A stretch of 42,426 nucleotides of DNA from Clostridium yunnanense. Lineage in GTDB: Bacteria; Bacillota; Clostridia; Clostridiales; Clostridiaceae. Under the pieces are notes generated by a model. That model saw nothing but the letters and a program-made list of their open reading frames with translations. It searched no databases and was not told where the DNA came from. Position numbers and translations under genes: made by a program. Shown piece by piece: positions 26,510 to 35,775 of the stretch (positions are counted from its first letter, which is position 1; each line of letters opens with the position of its first letter). The stretch spans positions 1 to 42,426 of the forward strand of contig NZ_JAENHN010000047.1 in NCBI RefSeq assembly GCF_016595795.1. The letters run 5' to 3'.

Positions 26510-27382
26510 CTATAAATATTTCTTCTTTTTAAAATATAAAAATTCAATAATAGCTATAATTAAGGCTAATCCAAAAGAGGATATAAAGCCAAACTTATTA
26601 GATATTAAGGGCATAATCTCAAAGTTCATACCAAAAACTCCTGTAATTATGGTAAAAGGTAGAGTAAACACTGTTATAAAAGTTAAAAGTTCCATAGTTT
26701 TGTTCATCTTATTTGCAGATATTGAATTATATATATCAATGCAAGAATATATAGAGCTTTCAACATCTTCTACTATTTGAAGAGTATGGTCGAGAGAAAA
26801 AAATACCTTGTTGTACATTAGTTGTTCTGATAACTCGTCCTCTAAATAATTAACCATTGATTTATAGTAAGTGGTGTATCTTTTAATGATAGAGAGAACC
26901 TTCTTTTTCTTAAGGATTTGTTCCATTTCTACAGTTTTATCCGAAACTGCATTCTCAAAAAGTTCCTCTATAGATTCATTTAATCTCATTAGCTTGTCGC
27001 TATAGACAAAAGATAAATACTCAAATAAATGAAGTAGCAGTGATTTTGCGTTGATATTTATATCAGCAATTAATTTTTCTTTTAGGAATTCTATACAAGC
27101 AGTATCCTTCAGATTTAAAATCAAAGTTTCTTTGAATAAGATAGCTTCTAATATGTATTTACTATTAGTATTTAAATAGGGGATACTTAAAAGTATTGTA
27201 TCTTTGTCCTTATGCGTAATATCTCTACTTATAGTATTTACAGTACCTTTGCGAGGACTTCTAAAGAAAGCCTCACTTTTGTCCTGTGATATATATAAAA
27301 GTGTATTTGAATCAATATCTTTTAGATTGTCCACTGCTGTATTATCTATAGCATGTCCATCTTTATAAAAAATATAAGCCAT
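26510..27382 (-). CDS. CorA-like divalent-cation transporter
   Basis: The protein is 290 residues from the ATG at 27382, which follows GGAGG at good spacing; a longer frame from 27403 would start upstream of that site. It has a soluble N-terminal domain, a long helical stalk (EELFENAVSDKTVEMEQILK region) and two C-terminal membrane segments. The CorA GMN motif lies between them in VFGMNFEIMP. The C terminus ends in a basic KKKKYL tail, as in CorA-type pores. The cytosolic part is shorter and more divergent than in classical CorA, so Mg, Co or another divalent cation are all possible. A strong promoter lies 119 bp upstream and the leader between is structured. Confidence 0.82.
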   Translation of the reverse strand: MAYIFYKDGHAIDNTAVDNLKDIDSNTLLYISQDKSEAFFRSPRKGTVNTISRDITHKDKDTILLSIPYLNTNSKYILEAILFKETLILNLKDTACIEFLKEKLIADININAKSLLLHLFEYLSFVYSDKLMRLNESIEELFENAVSDKTVEMEQILKKKKVLSIIKRYTTYYKSMVNYLEDELSEQLMYNKVFFSLDHTLQIVEDVESSIYSCIDIYNSISANKMNKTMELLTFITVFTLPFTIITGVFGMNFEIMPLISNKFGFISSFGLALIIAIIEFLYFKKKKYL

Positions 27383-27410
27383 GATGTGCCTCCAAAAGAA
27401 CAATGTGTCT

Positions 27411-27482
27411 ACTGCCAGATTTTTCTCATATACGTTGAGAAAAGCAGATGCGGAAATAAAGGTAGAACTAGCGATTTTCTAC
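27411..27482 (-). ncRNA. Structured 5' leader of the CorA-like gene
   Basis: Two hairpins lie between the promoter and the start: GTAGAA/TTCTAC (27462-27482) and CTGC plus TTTTCTCA with TGAGAAAA plus GCAG (27411-27447, with one bulge). The region is locally more GC-rich than its surroundings. I do not recognise the M-box, Mn or other known riboswitch consensus. It could be a translational control element. Confidence 0.4.
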
Positions 27483-27500
27483 GGGGGATCTCTATAGACA

Positions 27501-27529
27501 ATTATATGATAAATATAGTTTAGTAACAA
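27501..27529 (-). promoter_or_regulatory. Sigma-A promoter of the CorA-like gene
   Basis: Read on the minus strand: TTGTTA (27529-27524), a 17-bp spacer, TATAAT (27506-27501). Confidence 0.7.
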
Positions 27530-27584
27530 CTATGATTATTATGGGAGTTAGGGATAGAAATAAATAAAAGTTTGCTAAATAGTT

Positions 27585-27633
27585 AAGAATCCTCACATGA
27601 TAACAGTTTCTATAAATCATGTAAGGATCCTTA
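27585..27633. terminator. Hairpin terminator after the HAD gene
   Basis: AAGAATCCTCACATGAT and ATCATGTAAGGATCCTT pair over about 15 bp with one bulge. It lies 9 bp beyond the end of the leftward HAD gene. The T-run is short. Confidence 0.6.
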
Positions 27634-27641
27634 AATCTAAT

Positions 27642-28352
27642 CTAAACTAATTTTGGTAGGCTTTCAGCAAATTTGTAAAAGTCTTCATATGTACCTTTGT
27701 GGTCTGCATTAGCTATATCTTCGGATCTTTTTAGTAAGTTATCAGTTATGAGATAAGTCTCAATTCCTAGCTTACCAGCAATCATATCTTCTTCTACATC
27801 ATTACCAACCATCATGCAGTCATTAGCATTTTTTCCTAAATCATTTAATATTTCTTCATAGAATTTAACCTGTGGTTTACAGTAATGATTCTTTTCATAT
27901 GAAGATATATAGATGAAGTCACTGGCATTTAAGCCTGCCCAGCTTATTCTATGAAGTATTGCTTTAAGAGGGAAAAGTGGGTTTGTTGCTATAACCAGTT
28001 CATAGCCTTTTTCCTTTAGTATGGCAACACTTTTTTGTATATACTTATTTTCATATACAGCTTTTTTAGCATTTAAAAAACCTGAATCATAAAAACTATA
28101 AAATCTTTCTTTATATGTATTTATGTCTGTCTCTATTCTAGCTGCAAAGTCTTCCATAAATACTTCTTCATTAGTTTTAAAATCTAAATTCCTTACCATA
28201 GCTTCAGTAGAGGCCCATATGTTTTTAGCTAAAGTTTTTCCATCAATAAGATCTGAAAGGTATATAGCCATTTCAGTAAAGTATATTTTTGTGAATTCAT
28301 CTGTGTCCATAGGCAGTAAAGTTCCATCTAAGTCAAATAATATAGTATTCAT
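27642..28352 (-). CDS. HAD-superfamily hydrolase
   Basis: The 236-residue protein has the haloacid dehalogenase motifs: motif I TILFDLDGTLLP (nucleophile Asp7, acid/base Asp9), motif II VIATNP (Thr/Asn instead of the more common Ser/Thr), a Lys in CKPQVKFY (motif III) and motif IV MVGNDVEEDM. A helical cap lies between motifs I and II (about residues 15-90). It is probably a small-molecule phosphatase of the pyrophosphatase/YjjG-like group; the substrate is unknown. It is transcribed divergently from the GH1 gene and ends at its own hairpin. Confidence 0.88.
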   Translation of the reverse strand: MNTILFDLDGTLLPMDTDEFTKIYFTEMAIYLSDLIDGKTLAKNIWASTEAMVRNLDFKTNEEVFMEDFAARIETDINTYKERFYSFYDSGFLNAKKAVYENKYIQKSVAILKEKGYELVIATNPLFPLKAILHRISWAGLNASDFIYISSYEKNHYCKPQVKFYEEILNDLGKNANDCMMVGNDVEEDMIAGKLGIETYLITDNLLKRSEDIANADHKGTYEDFYKFAESLPKLV

Positions 28353-28445
28353 AAAATTCTCCCATCTAACCTTTTATTTACTCATACGTTGAAATTAAGT
28401 TGATGCTACCTCCAATACTTTAATTAAAGTTTATAAATAGCAATG

Positions 28446-28457
28446 TATACTTGTATA
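28446..28457. promoter_or_regulatory. Possible operator upstream of the GH1 gene
   Basis: TATACTTGTATA is a 12-bp dyad in the 283-bp gap between the HAD and GH1 genes. It resembles GntR/HutC-type sites used by sugar-phosphate-responsive repressors. No regulator gene is adjacent, so the call is tentative. Confidence 0.3.
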
Positions 28458-28611
28458 AACTAAAAGAAAGCATAATAAATATTATAATAAAATAATTTTA
28501 TTAATACAATGTTTTGTAACAGCTTGTTTTTAGAAAAAACAAAATGTCTATACTAGTTAACATGTTACTATTGTTGTTGCAAATGTTTACTGATAAATTT
28601 TTTAATTATAA

Positions 28612-30072
<1,461 letters not shown>

Positions 30073-30452
30073 AAGTATTACTTCATAATTAAAAAATGTT
30101 TTTAAATTATTTCATAAGTATTTATGAAAACTTTAAATATAGCATATAATATGAAGTGAAAAATTATAAATAGCAAACCCTTATAGTTAATATATAATAA
30201 GTTCCAAACTTGAACTTGCACCTATTAGAGGTAGTATAAGAATATTGTATTCTTACCTATATCTAGTAGGTGATTTTTTTCATTTAGCACCTAGTTGAAT
30301 TATGGACTAGATTTAGAAAGTGTAAGCAGGATAAATTGTATATTAGGCTTTTAAGATAAATTATTAGACAATTCTAAGAATTTTTCGAATTTGTAAGATT
30401 TCGTTAGCTATGATATCATTATAGCTATAATGTTTTAGGAGGTATTAAAAGT
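30073..30452. other. Intergenic region with terminator and palindromes
   Basis: It holds a small dyad AAGTTCCAAACTTGAACTT (near 30199-30217), a long terminator (30219-30280) and a 23-bp dyad beginning TAGCTATGATATCATT (30405-30427), which overlaps the probable promoter of the next gene (TTGTAA, 17 bp, TATCAT). No gene was seen. Confidence 0.5.
30219..30280 (+). terminator. Long hairpin terminator
   Basis: CACCTATTAGAGGTAG and CTATATCTAGTAGGTG pair around an inner stem (TAAGAATA/TATTCTTA) and are followed by seven T. It lies about 150 bp after the GH1 gene. Confidence 0.8.
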
Positions 30453-31769
30453 ATGGACCCGAGCCCGTATGGTAGTATTTTGTTTCAATTATTATTAATA
30501 GTGTTTTTAACACTTATAAATGCATTTTTCTCATCTGCAGAAATGGCTATAATTTCTTTAAATAAGAACAAGGTTAGAAATCTTGCTGAAAAAGGAAATA
30601 AGAAAGCCATATCTTTAATAAAACTTTTGGACGAACCTAGTAACTTTTTAGCAACTATACAAGTTGGTATAACCCTTGCAAGCTTTTTTGCTAGTGCATC
30701 TGCTGCTACAGGAATAAGTGGTGAGTTTTCTGTATTCTTAGAAAAGTTTAATATACCGTATAGCAGTCAAATATCTTTGGTGGTAATAACTATTTTATTA
30801 TCATATTTTACACTAGTATTTGGAGAATTGTTCCCAAAAAGAGTTGCGCTTCAGAACTCAGAAGCCATAGCTATGTTTTCTGTAATGCCAATTGTATTTG
30901 TTTCAAAAATAAGTAGTCCTTTTGTAAAATTCCTTTCAGGATCCACTAATTTATTGCTAAGACTTGTTGGAATAGATGGCAAAAACTTAGAGGAAAAAGT
31001 TTCTAAAGAAGAGATAAAATCCTTAGTTCAAGTTGGACAAGAGCATGGTGTTATAAATGAGACCGAAAAGGAAATGATAGAAAGTATAATAGAGTTTGAT
31101 GACAAGCTTGCAAAAGAAGTAATGACTCCAAGAACGGAAGTGTTTTTAATAAATATAAATACTCCTATAAGAGAAATTTCTTCTAAGCTATTAAATGAAA
31201 ACTTCTCTAGAGTTCCAGTTTATGAAGGTCATATTGATAATATAATAGGTATACTATATATGAAAGATTTCTTCTTCCAGGCAAATAAGACAGGGATAGA
31301 TAAGATTAATATAAGAAGCATATTAAGAACTCCTTATTTTGTTCCTGAAACTAACAATATAGATACTCTGTTTAAAGAACTGCAAGACTCTAAGAATCAC
31401 ATGGCTATTCTTATAGATGAATATGGTGGATTCTCAGGGGTAGTATCTATAGAAGACTTAATAGAAGAAGTTATGGGAAATATCTTTGATGAGTATGATG
31501 AGAATGATAATGAAAGTGAAATTAAGAAGTTAGATAATGACACTTATTTAATAGATGGACTTTTATCGATAAATGATGTTAATGAACATCTACATCTAGA
31601 TATAGAAACTGACAACTTTGATACCATAGGTGGATTTCTTGTAAGTATGATAGGAAAGATACCTAAAAGTGACGAAGAGAAAATAGTTGAATATAAAAAT
31701 GTTATGTTTAAAGTAGAGGAAGTTGGAGATAAAAGAATTAAAAAGATAAAAGCATGCATGACAAGATAA
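30453..31769 (+). CDS. CNNM/CorC (HlyC-type) membrane protein with CBS pair
   Basis: The 438-residue protein has the CNNM/HlyC-CorC layout: an N-terminal DUF21 membrane domain (about 1-190, with FFSSAEMAIISLNKNKVRNL and LVFGELFPKRVALQNSE), a linker helix (EEIKSLVQVGQEHGVI), a CBS pair at about 210-335 (VMTPRTEVFLIN; LIDEYGGFSGVVSIEDLIEE) and a C-terminal CorC_HlyC transporter-associated domain (345-430). Members are thought to take part in Mg or Co export; the 'hemolysin' label is historical. The ATG follows TAGGAGG. It is a single-gene unit with a strong terminator. Confidence 0.92.
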   Translation: MDPSPYGSILFQLLLIVFLTLINAFFSSAEMAIISLNKNKVRNLAEKGNKKAISLIKLLDEPSNFLATIQVGITLASFFASASAATGISGEFSVFLEKFNIPYSSQISLVVITILLSYFTLVFGELFPKRVALQNSEAIAMFSVMPIVFVSKISSPFVKFLSGSTNLLLRLVGIDGKNLEEKVSKEEIKSLVQVGQEHGVINETEKEMIESIIEFDDKLAKEVMTPRTEVFLININTPIREISSKLLNENFSRVPVYEGHIDNIIGILYMKDFFFQANKTGIDKINIRSILRTPYFVPETNNIDTLFKELQDSKNHMAILIDEYGGFSGVVSIEDLIEEVMGNIFDEYDENDNESEIKKLDNDTYLIDGLLSINDVNEHLHLDIETDNFDTIGGFLVSMIGKIPKSDEEKIVEYKNVMFKVEEVGDKRIKKIKACMTR

Positions 31770-31790
31770 TATAGATTTTTTAGATTAGTT

Positions 31791-31822
31791 AAAAACCTTT
31801 GTTGAAAAACAAAGGTTTTTTT
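31791..31822 (+). terminator. Terminator of the CNNM/CorC gene
   Basis: AAAACCTTTGTT and AACAAAGGTTTT form a 12-bp stem with a 4-nt loop and T-run, 22 bp after the stop. Confidence 0.88.
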
Positions 31823-31937
31823 ATGTGAAGAAAAGCCGCTTAAGTAAAATTTTTATTGTACTTACATGGACTAATCCGCTTTAGAGCATAATAACAATAG
31901 GGAATGTTAAAATACAATGTTATTCATCCTTAAGGAG

Positions 31938-31961
31938 CTTATGAAAAGAAATTTTCATAAG
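31938..31961. promoter_or_regulatory. Hairpin/dyad upstream of the polysaccharide-type operon
   Basis: CTTATGAAAA and TTTTCATAAG form a perfect 10-bp inverted repeat with a 4-nt centre, about 95 bp before the first gene. It lacks a T-run, so it is more likely an operator or a leader hairpin than a terminator. Confidence 0.4.
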
Positions 31962-32053
31962 AATTCTGAAGCATAGTCTAATGCTAGAGGTTGAAGGTAT
32001 TTAGAAGATAAAGGTTTATAGTACTTGGTGCATAGTATAAGGGGGCATTTTTA

Positions 32054-34189
32054 ATGAAGAAGTTTTTAGCGGTAGTGATAACTTTAGCAATTCTTGGTTT
32101 TTCCATATGGAAGTTTGGATACATAGCTAGGAATAGGTTTTCTGTATATAGAGAGGATAACATCAAATACATTACTAAGGTAGATGCTAAAGATTTCTAT
32201 ACTTATGAACTAGGAAAGTGGAAAAAGAGCTTTATAAAGGGAGTAAATATAGGTGCAGCTAAGCCAGGTAGCTTTCCAGGAGAACATGCAATAACCAAGG
32301 AAGAATATAAAAGGTGGTTTAAATATATAAGTGAGATGAATGCTAATAGCATAAGGGTATATACTATTTTAAAACCAGAGTTTTATGAGGCTCTTTATGA
32401 ATACAATAAGGAATCTATCAAGCCTTTATACCTCTTTCAAGGTATTTGGATTAATGAAGAAGATATAGCAAATATAAAAAATGCAGAAGATCAAAAAATA
32501 AAAAAACAAGTAAAAGCAGATATAAAGACATTAGTAGATGTGATTCATGGAAAGGCAGAATTGCCAGAAAAGAAAGGTTATGCCAGTGGTGTTTATAAAA
32601 AAAACATATCTAATTACGTAGCAGGATGGATACTTGGTATTGAGTGGGATCCTGAGTTTGTATTAAATACAAATGCTCTTAATAAAGATAATGTTAGTTA
32701 TGATGGGAAGTATTTATATACAAATAATGCATCTCCTTTTGAAAAGTTTCTTTGTGAGTTAGGGGATTATGCCATAGAGTATGAATCAACAAGCTATAAG
32801 ATGCAAAGACCAACTAGTTTTACCAATTGGGTAACTACTGATATGCTGTCGCATCCAAATGAACCTTTATCTACTGAGGATATGGCAGTAGTAAATCAAG
32901 AACACATAAAAAGTAAAAGTTCTTTTAAACCAGGATTATTTGCATCTTATCATATATACCCTTATTATCCTGATTTGATGAATTATCAGCATGAATATGC
33001 ACAGTTTAAAGATGCGAATGGGAAAACAAATACGTATAGAGCTTATTTAAAGGATCTCAGAAAACAACATACAACTCCGGTTCTTGTAGCTGAGTTTGGT
33101 ATTCCTGCATCTAGAGGTAAGGCTCATGAAAATATACATATGGGATTTAACCAAGGAGATATCGACGAAAAGAGCCAAGGAGAGATGGATAAGTTTATGC
33201 TCCAGAATATATATGATGAAGGATATTGTGGAGGTTTTGTATTCACATGGCAAGATGAATGGTTTAAGCGAACTTGGAATACTATGGATTTTGATATTCC
33301 AGAGAGAAGAGCTTATTGGTCAAATCCTCAAACCAATGAGCAGGAATTTGGAGTTTTAGCTTTTGATCCTGGAAAGAAAGCTAGTGTATGTTATGTTGAT
33401 GGGAATGCTGATGAATGGGAAGATAGTAAACTTTTGGCCAAAGGCAGTGATTTTAGCGTTTATGCTAAACAGGATGAAAAATATTTATATCTATATGCAA
33501 AGGTAGATAATTTCAATTTAGAAAAAGATAAGTTTATTATTCCAATAGATGTAACACCTAGTTCAGGTAGTTTATCTCTTAAGGATACTAATATAAGTTT
33601 TCAAAGATCAGTAGACTTTATTGTAAATATTGATGGTAAAAGTAATTCAAGAATTATGGTACATAGTTATTACGATTCTTTTTATTATCTCTATGCAAAA
33701 CAATTAAAGATGATAGATAGAAATACAGCGTTTGAGAATAAGGACAACAATATATTTAATCCAATGTATTTATGTCTTAATAAAGAGTTATTACTGCCTC
33801 AAGATAAAGTTGTTATACCTTTATCAAAGTATGAAACTGGGAGACTAACTTTTGGTGATGGCAATCCAAAACATGATACCTTTAACTCATTAACAGACTT
33901 TAATGTTAATGGCGATAATATAGAAATAAGAATTCCATGGCAATTATTAAACTTTATGGATCCATCTACAAAGAGTATAATGAAGGACTTTAATGTTTAT
34001 GGAATTAAGGCTACAAAAGTTGATGGTATATATATAGGAGGAATTCATATAAGCAATAATAAAGTCATAAACAGTAATGATATGGGGTATTTCACCTTAA
34101 ATGAATGGAATAACCCAAGTTTTCATGAGAGGCTTAAGCCTTCCTATTACATATTAAAAGAGGCGCTTAAAGATATAGGAGGACAGTAG
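32054..34189 (+). CDS. Membrane-anchored TIM-barrel glycoside hydrolase-like protein with CBM9-like domain
   Basis: The 711-residue protein has one N-terminal membrane anchor (residues 4-24) and an extracytoplasmic remainder. Residues about 55-425 look like a GH2/GH5-type TIM barrel: KGVNIGAAKPGSFPGEHAI, NANSIRVYTI, a putative acid/base Glu197 in LGIEWDPEF, YHIYPYYPD, the putative nucleophile Glu347 in TPVLVAEFGIP, and GGFVFTWQDEWFKRTWN. Residues about 445-705 start with CYVDGNADEWED and resemble a CBM9/DOMON-like sugar-binding domain. Both catalytic acids seem to be retained, so it may cut or transfer the polymer made by the glycosyltransferase of the same operon. It is first of four genes at very short spacing. 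The exact GH family is not assigned. Confidence 0.75.
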   Translation: MKKFLAVVITLAILGFSIWKFGYIARNRFSVYREDNIKYITKVDAKDFYTYELGKWKKSFIKGVNIGAAKPGSFPGEHAITKEEYKRWFKYISEMNANSIRVYTILKPEFYEALYEYNKESIKPLYLFQGIWINEEDIANIKNAEDQKIKKQVKADIKTLVDVIHGKAELPEKKGYASGVYKKNISNYVAGWILGIEWDPEFVLNTNALNKDNVSYDGKYLYTNNASPFEKFLCELGDYAIEYESTSYKMQRPTSFTNWVTTDMLSHPNEPLSTEDMAVVNQEHIKSKSSFKPGLFASYHIYPYYPDLMNYQHEYAQFKDANGKTNTYRAYLKDLRKQHTTPVLVAEFGIPASRGKAHENIHMGFNQGDIDEKSQGEMDKFMLQNIYDEGYCGGFVFTWQDEWFKRTWNTMDFDIPERRAYWSNPQTNEQEFGVLAFDPGKKASVCYVDGNADEWEDSKLLAKGSDFSVYAKQDEKYLYLYAKVDNFNLEKDKFIIPIDVTPSSGSLSLKDTNISFQRSVDFIVNIDGKSNSRIMVHSYYDSFYYLYAKQLKMIDRNTAFENKDNNIFNPMYLCLNKELLLPQDKVVIPLSKYETGRLTFGDGNPKHDTFNSLTDFNVNGDNIEIRIPWQLLNFMDPSTKSIMKDFNVYGIKATKVDGIYIGGIHISNNKVINSNDMGYFTLNEWNNPSFHERLKPSYYILKEALKDIGGQ

Positions 34190-34190
34190 A

Positions 34191-34598
34191 TTGAAGAATA
34201 AATCACTTTTAATGGCAAGCAAGGATGACAAAATGACCGAAGGAAAAATTTTAATTGTTGATGATGATGCGGCCTTAACCTCAATAATGGTTAGTAGGTA
34301 TAAAGATAAGAAATACTCTGTTGCAGTAGCTGATAATGCAAATGAAGCGCTAGTATTAATGAAATACACCATGTTCAATCTTCTTATAATCGATTTTTAT
34401 ATGGATACGATGTATGCAGATGAATTTATAAGAAAGGTTAAAAGATTAGATGATAATATTAATATAGTAGTTTTATCAGCTCAGAAATCAACTGAAAATA
34501 TAGATTATATTTTAGAGATTGGAGCAAGTGAAATTGTGAAAAAGCCATTTTCACCAAGAGAGATGGATGAAATCATAAAAAAGTATATAAAAGAATGA
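34191..34598 (+). CDS. Stand-alone response-regulator receiver protein
   Basis: The 135-residue protein is a single receiver domain with a 17-residue N-terminal extension. It has the acidic triplet Asp24-26 (LIVDDDAAL), phospho-acceptor Asp68 (LLIIDFYMDT), Ser96 (VVLSAQ) and Lys118 (IVKKPFSP), so phosphorylation is plausible. There is no output domain and no kinase in the window. The start is TTG, 1 nt after the preceding stop, with AGGAGG ideally spaced; ATG at 34212 has no such site. Its place between a hydrolase and a HEAT-repeat/glycosyltransferase pair suggests it controls polysaccharide synthesis by protein contact. Confidence 0.88.
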   Translation: MKNKSLLMASKDDKMTEGKILIVDDDAALTSIMVSRYKDKKYSVAVADNANEALVLMKYTMFNLLIIDFYMDTMYADEFIRKVKRLDDNINIVVLSAQKSTENIDYILEIGASEIVKKPFSPREMDEIIKKYIKE

Positions 34599-34608
34599 TG
34601 GTGAATTC

Positions 34609-35775
34609 ATGGAACAGTATATATATTATTCTATAATTCTTTTCAGTACCATAGTGGCATTTCTTTATGTATATATAATAGTAGAAAAAAGTATAGAAAA
34701 GATAGCTAGAAAACAGAGAGCTAAGTACGAGAAGCAATTAATTCCTGAGATAGATTCTATAATCAATAAGGTAATAGATACTGAAAATACAAATGATATT
34801 AATATTGATGAAAAGAGACTTAAGAAAATACTTAGGAGTAATATAAGAAGGAGCATAGTAGAAGAACGAATAAGCTATTACCTTGAAAATTTTACAGGCG
34901 AATTTAGAGAAATCTTAATACAATTTTGCGAAGATCATAAAATTGTAGACAATGAATTGAAAGAATTAAATACAAGAAATATATATAAGAAAGCACTGTG
35001 CTGTAAAAGGCTAGGAGAATTAAGAAGTAAAAAGGCCACAAAAGATTTATTAGAACAAATACCAACCTCTATACAAGATATAAAATATAATGCACTTTTA
35101 GCTTTAGCTAAAATAGGGGATGAACAAAGTTTTATAGATGCTTTCTCGAGGATAAATGGATCAATTCTACTAAGTGAAAGAAGTCTAATTGAAATAATAG
35201 ATAGCTTTGAAGGAAATAAAAGTTTCGTGTATTCAAAAATGATAGATGCAGAAGATGAATTTATAGGTTCCTTATTTATAAAGTCTGCAGGAAATTCAGT
35301 AGAGTATGCTTTGATAAAGCCAATAGCAAGATATTTAGATAGTAGTTCTAAAGAAAGAAGAATAGCAGCTATTAAGGCTTTAGGAAATATGAAAGATATT
35401 GGGTATATAAATAAGATTTCTAATCTTTTAGATGATGAAAGTTGGGAAATTAGGGCTTTAGCTGCTAAAACTCTGGGAAGATATAGTGATACAGATAGCA
35501 TACCTAAATTAATTGATAAGTTATCTGATAGACAATGGTTTGTAAGATATAATTCTGCTGTTTCTATACTTAAATTAGATAAAGGGTTAAAGTATGTGTA
35601 TAAGGTATTTGAAGGACAGGATAAATTTGCTAAAGATATAATAATATCAGCTATGGAAGATATGGATCTATTGGCGAGAATATTTGATGATGAAAACCAC
35701 AAATACTATGATGAAAAATTAGCTGTGCTTATAAAAGACTATATTGATAACGGTGGTGAAACAAAAGATGAGTAA
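34609..35775 (+). CDS. Membrane-anchored HEAT-repeat protein
   Basis: The 388-residue protein has one N-terminal membrane helix (about residues 5-25), a basic and charged linker, and a helical repeat domain at about 115-380. Several repeats read like HEAT/PBS-lyase units: YKKALCCKRLGELRSKKATK, YNALLALAKIGDEQSF, ERRIAAIKALGNMKDIGYI, WEIRALAAKTLGRYSDTDSI and WFVRYNSAVSILKL. HEAT arrays are protein-binding scaffolds. It starts 10 nt after the receiver gene and its end overlaps the glycosyltransferase start by 8 bp (ATGAGTAA), indicating coupled translation. A scaffold between receiver and synthase is an attractive inference, not shown. Confidence 0.85.
   Translation: MEQYIYYSIILFSTIVAFLYVYIIVEKSIEKIARKQRAKYEKQLIPEIDSIINKVIDTENTNDINIDEKRLKKILRSNIRRSIVEERISYYLENFTGEFREILIQFCEDHKIVDNELKELNTRNIYKKALCCKRLGELRSKKATKDLLEQIPTSIQDIKYNALLALAKIGDEQSFIDAFSRINGSILLSERSLIEIIDSFEGNKSFVYSKMIDAEDEFIGSLFIKSAGNSVEYALIKPIARYLDSSSKERRIAAIKALGNMKDIGYINKISNLLDDESWEIRALAAKTLGRYSDTDSIPKLIDKLSDRQWFVRYNSAVSILKLDKGLKYVYKVFEGQDKFAKDIIISAMEDMDLLARIFDDENHKYYDEKLAVLIKDYIDNGGETKDE

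Noticed and set aside
27406-27500. TGTCTA and TAGACA as a closing stem for the CorA-like leader, giving a three-way junction
   Set aside because: The upstream strand lies between the -10 box and the expected transcription start, so it would probably not be in the RNA.
31941-31976. 11-codon frame (MKRNFHKNSEA) in the polysaccharide-operon leader
   Set aside because: AAGGAG is only 3 nt from the ATG, too close for good initiation. The hairpin is reported instead.
33096-33359. 87-codon frame inside the hydrolase gene
   Set aside because: It is a different-frame shadow of a well-supported coding region and has no ribosome-binding site.
34935-35702. 255-codon minus-strand frame opposite the HEAT-repeat gene
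   Set aside because: Its Leu/Ser-rich translation is the expected antisense of helical Glu/Lys/Ile-rich repeats; it has no independent start signal.
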